From: Ruegeria sp. ANG-R
Lineage (GTDB): Bacteria; Pseudomonadota; Alphaproteobacteria; Rhodobacterales; Rhodobacteraceae
Assembly: GCF_000813985.1 (NCBI RefSeq)
Contig: NZ_JWLJ01000018.1
Span: 1-39,604, forward strand
Direction: 5' to 3'
DNA: 39,604 nucleotides
Shown here: in pieces, positions 33,245-39,604 of the stretch
How the letters are laid out: the number at the start of each line of letters is the position of its first letter
Numbering within the stretch: position 1 is the first letter of the stretch
Notes under the pieces: model-generated
The model's database searches: none
Told to the model about the DNA's origin: nothing
Seen by the model: only the letters and a program-made list of their open reading frames with translations
Program-made: the position numbers and the translations under genes

Positions 33245-35719
33245 TCAATTGTTCGACCAGAACTGCAGATCAGAAAAAGTTATTGCTCGACCGTAGAGAG
33301 CCCATTCGGGTCCAAGCTGATCAGGTAAGGACGAGAACATTTCATCAATGCACTTTATGGACGGTGCGCCCTCAAATTCATGCAAGATGGGCGCGAGCAT
33401 CTCCATTCTTTTGACTGCAAAGACGTGGCTATCTTCATCAATCGTCTCCGCAGCACAAATCGCAGCATTTAAGCTTTTTTCCCAAGGTCTTCGTTGCAAC
33501 CACTGCGACAACATAAGGTTGTTAAACAGGTGAAATCTGGAATATGCGAAAACGTCTTCGAATTGTTCGAGCTCGAGACGACATTCTTCCAAATAGGCTT
33601 CGGCCCTGGCAAAGTCTTCGTTAGCGAGTATCAGACCCCCGAGGTTGCTAGTGAGTAGAACCCCGTCGGAACTTGCAGAATGAAATTCCTTCGAAAGACG
33701 GAGGAGTTCATCAATCTCATCAGAAACTATGCCCTTACTCAGATACTGAGCGACAAGCACGTTAGAAAGGATGATTTCAGGGCGGCGAACTACCGGAGAT
33801 GTGAATTTGTCTACAAACACCCAACAGCGGAGCGCATAGTCATAGGCTGCTCCAAAATTGCCGAGAACGAGTTCGTTGGCGGCTAAGTTGTTTAGGCAAA
33901 GTACATACTCTTCTGGATCCCTCAATTTGCTTTGATCCCCGGTTGGGTCAAGATAGGCGATGGCCTTTTTGAGCCTGTCATTTGAAATTCTGGGATTGTG
34001 AATAGAATCTGATATTCGGCGGAGGCGCGTGAGTCCCAAAGCGGCTGAAAAGTCGAAGCCCATACTGCGTTCGTAATGCTGCCTAAGTTCGCGCTCAGTT
34101 CTTCTAGCTTCCTGAAACCGGCCGAGGTTTCTTTGAACCAATAGCTTTAATTCTTCCATCCGCCGCCAAAGATCGGGCTCCCGCTCTTCGAAACTGGGAT
34201 TGTCAGAAATCAATGCTAGGGCACGGGCTTGAGAAGCCTCCGTCCGGATCATCGTTAGTATCTGTGCCAAGCAGTAATCACGTTCGGCGAGCAGAATTTC
34301 GTTCACGTAGAAAGTGTCAGAGCTCAATCTGGAAATTGCCGCACCATAATCGCGTTTGGCGACAAGGGCAGTTGCTGCTCTAATTGTTTCAATAAGGTGC
34401 TCAGTGTTTTGGTCAACCGGCGCGATCTGAAGGATCCAGTCTCCATCAGAATGCAGAATCCGTTGTTCTCTCACCGACTGGAGCAATGACATTACCCTTG
34501 CGCTTTCGGCCCCGACCTCGTCCCCGGCAGCAGCCAGATGAACTGCGCGCCGTCCATAATCGGAAGGTCTTATCCGTATTAGACAATCAGAAAATTTCGA
34601 GTGCCAGGCTCTTTGTTCTGGTGCCAAAAACTCTAAAAAAACACGACGAATGATATCATGCGTAAAGGCAGTTGCAGATCTTTGGGACCTCAAAAATCCA
34701 AGATCTGATGCCACACCGACCAGTTCAGAGATTTTTTCAACAGGGTATTCTAGCAAGCATTGGAGGTCAGCGTCGCTAGCTTTGTCACCAACGACACAAA
34801 GAGCAGCGAAAAGCCTTCGAAGAAACTCTGAAGCAGGTCCGGCTTCCGATAGCCGCGTCTCAAGCATCCGGGTCAGAACTGTTGCCGTCGTTGGGTCGTC
34901 CGAAATAATCGTACGAAGACTTTTCGAATCTGAACGGATCAGCGCAACCAGTTCCGCGACAAGCCGGAGATGGGAACCGCTGATCGCAAAAAGTTCCGAC
35001 ACTAGGTGCTCTGGAAGCTCGCCGGGTGCCCCCATGGCGGACAGGAGTTCTCTGAAACGGTTTTCTTTAATCCTTTCTAGTTGATATTCGACCTTGTTCT
35101 CAGAAAATAGATCCGAAATCTCTCGTGCGAATGCCTCATCGGCCTGGTCTGTGGTCCAAACGAGGATAATTTTCAGATCAGACAGTCGGGGATACAGACT
35201 GGTCCAGACGTCGCTATGCAGTTGAGCAAGAAAAGTGAGTGAGTCGGCGTCCCAGTAGTGCAAATTATCCGCTAATAAAACTGGGATCGAGTCAGGATTG
35301 CCACCAAGCAGATTAGAGATAAACTCCCGTTTGCGTTGGGGAAGAAATTTGGCACGTTTTGCCTCTTCTCGCCTTTTGAGCAGGCGGCGCAATGTTCGCG
35401 AAAATGGTATGTGCCCGTCTTCTATAAGATCGGCGACATCTTGGGCGACATCAACGATTGCACCTGAATTAGATTCGCGCTCCCCCACTGCTTCAACGCC
35501 TTGGAGAGCGGCTTCATGAGTGGCACTAAGTAGCTTTTCGCCTACGCGTCGAGTGACGTAATGCCCTTCACCCAGCTCAATTAGTGTTCTTTCCGCTGCC
35601 GAGGTTTTCCCGGTGCCTTCAAGGCCATAAATAATGGCTGTTCGGATGCCCGACCCAAACGCATCGCAGATATCACGGGTGATCTCTGTCTGTCCTAGTA
35701 GGGACTCTAAAGAAATCAT
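33245..35719 (-). CDS. large STAND-like P-loop ATPase with helical-repeat C-terminal half
   Basis: An 824-residue protein. The N-terminal ATPase has Walker A GLEGTGKTS (32-40), a Walker B-like VLLADNLHYWDADSL (147-161) and a sensor-like IILVWTTDQ (184-192), as in MalT/AAA_16-type STAND regulators. A winged-helix-like region (about 330-380, ending AFTHDIIRRVFLE) follows, then a long helical stretch (about 400-820) of TPR-like units (for example VLCLNNLAANELVLGNFGAA and LTSNLGGLILANEDFARAEA). No C-terminal LuxR/Bac-trans-activation DNA-binding domain, nuclease or TIR was seen, and no N-terminal effector either. The start codon overlaps the shared palindrome, and there is no usable upstream ribosome-binding site. 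It converges on the ATP-grasp gene with a 6-bp gap, so the two are probably partners. Confidence 0.85.
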   Translation of the reverse strand: MISLESLLGQTEITRDICDAFGSGIRTAIIYGLEGTGKTSAAERTLIELGEGHYVTRRVGEKLLSATHEAALQGVEAVGERESNSGAIVDVAQDVADLIEDGHIPFSRTLRRLLKRREEAKRAKFLPQRKREFISNLLGGNPDSIPVLLADNLHYWDADSLTFLAQLHSDVWTSLYPRLSDLKIILVWTTDQADEAFAREISDLFSENKVEYQLERIKENRFRELLSAMGAPGELPEHLVSELFAISGSHLRLVAELVALIRSDSKSLRTIISDDPTTATVLTRMLETRLSEAGPASEFLRRLFAALCVVGDKASDADLQCLLEYPVEKISELVGVASDLGFLRSQRSATAFTHDIIRRVFLEFLAPEQRAWHSKFSDCLIRIRPSDYGRRAVHLAAAGDEVGAESARVMSLLQSVREQRILHSDGDWILQIAPVDQNTEHLIETIRAATALVAKRDYGAAISRLSSDTFYVNEILLAERDYCLAQILTMIRTEASQARALALISDNPSFEEREPDLWRRMEELKLLVQRNLGRFQEARRTERELRQHYERSMGFDFSAALGLTRLRRISDSIHNPRISNDRLKKAIAYLDPTGDQSKLRDPEEYVLCLNNLAANELVLGNFGAAYDYALRCWVFVDKFTSPVVRRPEIILSNVLVAQYLSKGIVSDEIDELLRLSKEFHSASSDGVLLTSNLGGLILANEDFARAEAYLEECRLELEQFEDVFAYSRFHLFNNLMLSQWLQRRPWEKSLNAAICAAETIDEDSHVFAVKRMEMLAPILHEFEGAPSIKCIDEMFSSLPDQLGPEWALYGRAITFSDLQFWSNN

Positions 35720-35732
35720 AATTCTCTATTAT
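35718..35732 (-). promoter_or_regulatory. second copy of the palindromic site, at the STAND gene start
   Basis: On the minus strand the core ATAATAGAGAATTAT lies here, identical over 15 bases to 32124-32138, and a flanking GTAT is conserved too (20 of 23 aligned bases match). The start codon ATG overlaps its last bases. This copy has a less perfect palindrome outside the core than the ATP-grasp copy. Confidence 0.7.
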
Positions 35733-35940
35733 GTATACGGCAGTCAGACGGTCCGACTGCTCGGGTTAGAAGCTTCAATTACACTATCTTCGGAATGATC
35801 GTGTGTCACCACGCTTTTCGCGGGCCTACAACTATATCCTACTGTTGCCAAAGCAAATTCTACAGTTTTCTCTGTGGCTTTGATGGGGCTGGGCGTGATC
35901 GGCTATCGATGATGGCCCCAATAGTTCAAAGAGAGGAAAC

Positions 35941-36882
35941 ATGAACAATATTCGGATCGATGAATTTGAGGGATATTGCCGCGAACAACTAGGGCTCAGC
36001 CAGCACAGTTTACGGGCCTACAGGCAGGACCTTCTTGCATTCGTCAACTTCAAACACAAAGTGCAGTTGAAAGATCACCCATCGGCCAACGACGTCATTG
36101 ACTTTCAAAAGTATCTGCGAGAGGAGCAACAGGCGAGCCCCGCAACCATCCGGCGGCGATTAGTAACCCTCCGATCGTATTGCAGTTGGCTTGAGGACAA
36201 AGGCACCGGCTGTGCATCACCATTCGAGGGGTTGAGGCTGGATATGAAGGTCCCGAAGCGCCTCCCTCGCCCTGTTGATCGTCCGACACTAGGCGTAGTT
36301 TTCAGATCGGCCCAGCATATCGTACAATCGAACCCCGGCGAGGAACGATCCGTTCCGCACGAGATCACGGCGACACAAATAACGGGGTTAATAGCACGGT
36401 TGTTGATCGTCACAGGGCTTCGGATTAGCGAATTGACTTCGCTTCGAGTTCGCGATGTTGCAGGAGCGGCGACCCAAATCCGGGTCCGAGGCAAGGGCAA
36501 CCGCGAACGAACCGTCTATGTTGCAAATGACCACCTTCAGGCAGACTTCAGACGTTTTTGGGAATTTCGTTGCGACATTGGAGGCTCGCAGGCTTGGTTG
36601 TTTACCAACTCCAAAGGTCATCGCCTCACCGCGCAGGCTTTTCGGAAACGGCTGAGAACACTATCGAAGTCGCTTCGAATAGAACCGCACTTGACACCTC
36701 ACAGGTTTCGGCACTCGGCGGCAACTCTCCTCATCGAGGAAGGGGTGGACATCAGGCTAGTCCAGCGCCTTCTGGGACATGCCAGCATAGCGACCACGGA
36801 GATCTACACAAGGGTATCGGACAATTCACTTAGTTCGGCGATAACTGCGGCAGACACACTTTCAAAAGTCGAAAATAGCTGA
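35941..36882 (+). CDS. tyrosine recombinase / integrase (Xer-like)
   Basis: A 313-residue tyrosine recombinase. An N-terminal SAM-like core-binding domain (about 5-90, LSQHSLRAYRQDLLAFVNF) precedes the catalytic domain with Arg161 (TGLRISEL), Lys185 (GKGNRER), His254 and Arg257 (HRFRH), His280 (GHASIATTE) and the nucleophile Tyr289 (EIYT). All catalytic positions are present, so it is likely active. The length is close to XerC/XerD, with a small insertion around residues 125-145. The ATG has GAGGA 5 bases upstream. It diverges from the STAND gene and could act on the inverted palindromes at 32121 and 35718, or could be the integration enzyme of a larger element. Confidence 0.92.
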   Translation: MNNIRIDEFEGYCREQLGLSQHSLRAYRQDLLAFVNFKHKVQLKDHPSANDVIDFQKYLREEQQASPATIRRRLVTLRSYCSWLEDKGTGCASPFEGLRLDMKVPKRLPRPVDRPTLGVVFRSAQHIVQSNPGEERSVPHEITATQITGLIARLLIVTGLRISELTSLRVRDVAGAATQIRVRGKGNRERTVYVANDHLQADFRRFWEFRCDIGGSQAWLFTNSKGHRLTAQAFRKRLRTLSKSLRIEPHLTPHRFRHSAATLLIEEGVDIRLVQRLLGHASIATTEIYTRVSDNSLSSAITAADTLSKVENS

Positions 36883-36894
36883 GCCGACTACCAC

Positions 36895-36927
36895 GCTTGC
36901 GCTCCGACCACCCGATTGAGCGCAAGC
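36895..36927 (+). terminator. terminator after the recombinase gene
   Basis: GCTTGCGCTC (36895-36904) and GAGCGCAAGC (36918-36927) form a perfect 10-bp stem with a 13-base loop, 13 bases after the stop. A U-tract is weak. Confidence 0.65.
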
Positions 36928-37230
36928 ACAGTTCCTTCGATGCGGTTGGATACTCCTCGAATTCCCCGGATCATGCCGCGTTACGAGCAAAATGCACTTT
37001 GTGAAACTGATGGGGCAAAGCCTCATGACACACATCTTCAACAAAGACATCGCGGGGATACTAGTCTGCTCCGCAACCCTCAACCGCGTCTTCGCTCTTG
37101 GCATATCTAGCGCCGGGGCTAGGGAGTAAATCCGTCCAGGGCAAGATGAGGTCCGATCTTCAAACGCCTTGCGTGACCAGGCCGTTTGAAGCACTTCAAC
37201 TTGGGAAGGAAGGCTCGTAGGAGGCGATCT
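36928..37230. other. short gap, no gene
   Basis: No frame with a plausible start and motif. Confidence 0.45.
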
Positions 37231-38232
37231 CTACCGGCATCCCGACCAACCCTGACGGTTTAGTGTGCGATTGACATCTTCGAAAAATCGGGATGAGCTC
37301 CAATATGCTTCATCTGCGATCAACGACTGCGCAGGGCTTGAGAAAGGATAAGGGAATGCTCCCGCTTGTGCAATCGTCGAAGCTGTATCAGCTAGACAGG
37401 ACCGCTGTTGGGAAGCGGCGCACATAGATTCGCAAAACAACAATAAAGGCTGTAATTCGCGTAAAGAATGAGCCGCGTCCGCGATAAGTTCCAAACCATC
37501 TCGGCGAGTAGGTATAGCGATCTGGGTGCCATTGGTCCGGATATAACCGCTTGCAGCAAATTTGTGCACGTCTGATCTCAACCAGTCGAGGAAGGCTCGC
37601 ATTTCTTCAATTGTCCTAATTCGTGAAGGGAAGAGAGGCTGTTTGCCTCGCTGGATCATCGACTGAATTGCAAACCCTAAAAAATCGCGCCCGGCTGCCC
37701 CGAATAAGGCGTCGTTTTCAATTATCGCACGCACCGCCACATCTTCATGGCCGAATTGCCAGGTCTTGATAAAATAACCAAGCAAGGGCTTAATTTCGCC
37801 GTAAATGATCAGCGTGCGGACGATGGATTCAAATTCAGGAACTTCGCGAGGCTCGCCAAACTGTGTTGCCCAAAGAGCATTTGCCAACTCACTGTCTTCC
37901 GATGCGCTTGCCAACCAATCCCGACCTGACAGCCCTCTTGGTTCGCGAAATAGCTCGATTCTCTCTGTCCTTGATAATTTCTCTGCTATGTGAGCGCTTA
38001 ACCAATCGGTATCCGCGATGCGGGAGAGGAGAATTTTAGCAGGTACGTGCCCCATCCTTGCTAACGTGGACATGCTTGATAACGCTTCAATTTCGTTACC
38101 TTCCAGCCACTCGTCTACCGCTTCAACAAATTCTGGGTCCGCGGAACCCGGGATGACCGGTTGAGCCGACGTAGCTGTCGCGAATACCGAAAGACAAAAT
38201 ACGAAGATAAACCAATAGCAGCGCATCAGCAT
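37231..38232 (-). CDS. exported alpha-helical protein, unknown function
   Basis: A 333-residue protein with a signal peptide (MLMRCYWFIFVFCLSVFATATSA). The mature region is mostly helical, with repeats of the form EWLEGNEIEALSSMSTLARMGHVPAKILL at the start that recall Sel1/TPR units. A stretch LFCESMCAASQQRSCLAD (about 270-285) holds three cysteines. ATG 38232 has AGGG at 5 bases. No family was recognised. It is separated from the recombinase, and the IS6 remnant lies just upstream, so its promoter may have been disrupted. Confidence 0.65.
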   Translation of the reverse strand: MLMRCYWFIFVFCLSVFATATSAQPVIPGSADPEFVEAVDEWLEGNEIEALSSMSTLARMGHVPAKILLSRIADTDWLSAHIAEKLSRTERIELFREPRGLSGRDWLASASEDSELANALWATQFGEPREVPEFESIVRTLIIYGEIKPLLGYFIKTWQFGHEDVAVRAIIENDALFGAAGRDFLGFAIQSMIQRGKQPLFPSRIRTIEEMRAFLDWLRSDVHKFAASGYIRTNGTQIAIPTRRDGLELIADAAHSLRELQPLLLFCESMCAASQQRSCLADTASTIAQAGAFPYPFSSPAQSLIADEAYWSSSRFFEDVNRTLNRQGWSGCR

Positions 38233-38239
38233 ATGACCC

Positions 38240-38470
38240 TTAGTTGCGGTGAAAAACCTGATCCATTCTACACCTTCTGTGGTTACCCTCCCCTGAGCAA
38301 CAAGTAACTTGCCACCTATTGCCAGTAGTCATGTCCCAGCTTGTCTTCTGGTGGGCATTTTGTACGGTAACATTATGCGTTTGATCCGGCTTCACCGTAA
38401 ATTTTAGGCTACGACGCTTCCGTGTAATGGCCTCTCGAATTTCGAGCGAGACAGGCAGTAAGAATCTCAT
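38240..38470 (-). CDS. possible small protein or truncated gene end
   Basis: A 76-codon frame ending 7 bases before the exported-protein gene's start. ATG 38470 has no ribosome-binding site. The product has three cysteines (VTCCSGEGNHRRCRM). Its upstream end coincides with the start of the IS6-family remnant, so it may be the tail of a gene cut by that element. Confidence 0.35.
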   Translation of the reverse strand: MRFLLPVSLEIREAITRKRRSLKFTVKPDQTHNVTVQNAHQKTSWDMTTGNRWQVTCCSGEGNHRRCRMDQVFHRN

Positions 38471-38481
38471 TCAATGGTACC

Positions 38482-38718
38482 CGATATTCGAAGGGCGCCA
38501 TCTTGCACACAGTTTTCTTTTATCTACGCTACTCGGTATCCTACCGCGACTTGGGAGAACGCATGGCGAAGTGCGGTGTTCCCGTCGATCATGCGACCCT
38601 TGACCGTTGGACCGTAATATACGCACTAGTGGCCGCCGATAAGGTGCATCGACGGAACAGAACACGGTTTTGTTCAGACCATCCGGTATTCGAGGAATTT
38701 TGCGTTGATGAGAGCTGA
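38482..38718 (+). pseudogene. IS6-family transposase, N-terminal fragment
   Basis: The rightward frame reads YSKGAILHTVFFYLRYSVSY, then RDLGERMAKCGVPVDHATLD and RWTVIYA. This matches the start of IS6-family transposases (FKGxxFxxxVILxxVxxYxRYxxSYRDLEExMAERGVxVDHxTxxRWVxxYAP). The residues after (RRRNR...VDES) still resemble the family's RRRKRPVxxSWRVDET, with a break just after VDE, near the first catalytic Asp. The rest of the transposase is absent. Confidence 0.8.
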
Positions 38719-39000
38719 TCCCGGGTCGTTCGCGCCGGGCGCACGTGAACTAAGATCCATGGAATGAATAATGCTCGGCGGAACTCGGAACCCGTAATGT
38801 TTGGGCTTGATTGCGCAAGCAAACTCGAAGATCGGATATTGAGTTGACTTTCAGCTGTGCCAGTTGCAATTGCCCCTACAATTTGGAAATCACAAAGCGA
38901 TTTGTCCAACCAATTGCACTACCGTCGTGGAGAACCATAACAAAAGCGCCCTACTGGATTTGAATGCATCCGTAACACCTCCAATAAAGTCTTGAGAAAC

Positions 39001-39604
39001 ATGAGCAACGCCAAGAAACTATCCGTTTACATTGCCACGCCATCGGGACGTGGATTGGTACACTGGCATCATATGCGATCTGTGATTGCATTAATGACGG
39101 AGTTGTCTGCCAGAGGACATGAAGTCAATCATGGCATATTAACTGGAAGCAATGTGGCATTGTTTCGAAACCGGTTTTGTGATGAAGCAATTCGCAACAA
39201 CTGCACAACGCTACTGATGATCGATGATGATATGGCGTTTTCTGCCGGGAAAATTGCCGACATGGTTGAGCGGCCCGAACCTTTCATAGCTGCGAGCTAT
39301 GCGAAGAGGGTGTATGATCCGGACCTCTACACAGTTAACGGGAAGATTGGACTTGGTGAGGCGATACGCAGAACGGCCGTCCCGAACCATCTCCCTGACC
39401 CTGATCAAGGGGAAGTCTCTGAAGTCGACCTGATTGGCACTGCGATTTTTAAAATTGATATTCAGGAGCTTTTGACGGTACCGGTTGATAAGGTCACGTT
39501 CTCAGGGCAGGAGCTTCGGGAATATTTTTATTGGGGAAAGACCCCAAAAGGAGAATATCTTGGGGAAGATTTCGCATTCTGCCACTTGTTGAGACAGAAC
39601 GGCA
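39001..39604 (+). CDS. glycosyltransferase-like protein (3' end beyond the window)
   Basis: An open frame from ATG 39001 (GAGA 5 bases upstream) to the right edge, 201 codons without a stop. Key features: VYIATPSGRGLVHWHHMRSV, the nucleotide-sugar DxD-type motif LLMIDDDMAFSAGKIADM (71-88), the second motif SYAKRVYDPD, and late GEDFAFC, like the conserved acidic (E/D)DxxF(C/L) near the active site. This is typical of GT-A-fold glycosyltransferases related to family 2 and of similar enzymes in surface-polysaccharide loci and prophages. The acceptor is unknown. It opens a new transcriptional unit beyond the IS6 remnant. Confidence 0.8.
   Translation, partial: MSNAKKLSVYIATPSGRGLVHWHHMRSVIALMTELSARGHEVNHGILTGSNVALFRNRFCDEAIRNNCTTLLMIDDDMAFSAGKIADMVERPEPFIAASYAKRVYDPDLYTVNGKIGLGEAIRRTAVPNHLPDPDQGEVSEVDLIGTAIFKIDIQELLTVPVDKVTFSGQELREYFYWGKTPKGEYLGEDFAFCHLLRQNG

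Noticed and set aside
34650..35084. 144-codon serine/arginine-rich plus-strand frame
   Set aside because: Antisense to the STAND ATPase, with low-complexity composition typical of shadow frames.
1..39604. CRISPR array or other clustered direct repeats
   Set aside because: No series of regularly spaced identical repeats was seen; the only periodic DNA is the RTX coding repeat.

Overview
The window looks like chromosomal accessory DNA of a marine-type alphaproteobacterium, most likely Rhodobacterales (Roseobacter group). The clues are an HvrA/H-NS-like protein, a double cold-shock-domain protein, an IalB-family protein, a DUF1761 membrane protein, many small exported proteins and frequent TTG/GTG starts. 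This is a family-level inference only. No tRNA, rRNA or CRISPR array was seen.

Left part (1-10 kb). A tightly packed leftward operon carries a Sel1-repeat protein, a lipoprotein, an IalB-family protein, a TpsB/ShlB-type outer-membrane transporter and a second lipoprotein. It probably continues off the left edge. A CCCCCTAA/TTAGGGGG inverted repeat lies just upstream of it. Further right are a double cold-shock protein, an H-NS-like protein and an exported YHS-domain protein, separated by long gene-poor gaps.

Middle (10-30 kb). This is a loose series of small exported or membrane proteins: a four-repeat PPC-like protein, a choloylglycine-hydrolase-family Ntn amidase, a tandem SnoaL-like protein, an SH3-like protein and others. 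An ArsR-AHSA1-DUF1761 operon is also here. Between them lie decayed mobile elements: two IS3-family remnants, an IS1182-family remnant split in two, a possible sigma-factor remnant and an unidentified decayed reading frame. A YegP(DUF1508)-repeat protein with a C-terminal hydrophobic hairpin sits between the two pieces of the IS1182 transposase.

Right part (30-39.6 kb). A secreted RTX protein has a calcium-loop-rich N-terminal half. It is followed by the most unusual locus: a D-Ala-D-Ala-ligase-like ATP-grasp gene and a large STAND-like P-loop ATPase gene, transcribed towards each other with only 6 bp between their stops. The two genes begin at near-identical palindromic sequences (ATAATAGAGAATTAT core) touching the start codons, so the pair is bounded by inverted copies of one site. 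A tyrosine recombinase is encoded immediately beyond. This is the best candidate for an undescribed two-gene system, probably co-regulated or moved as a cassette. The window ends with an exported alpha-helical protein, an IS6-family remnant and the start of a glycosyltransferase-like gene.

All family calls come from reading motifs by eye; no database search was run.
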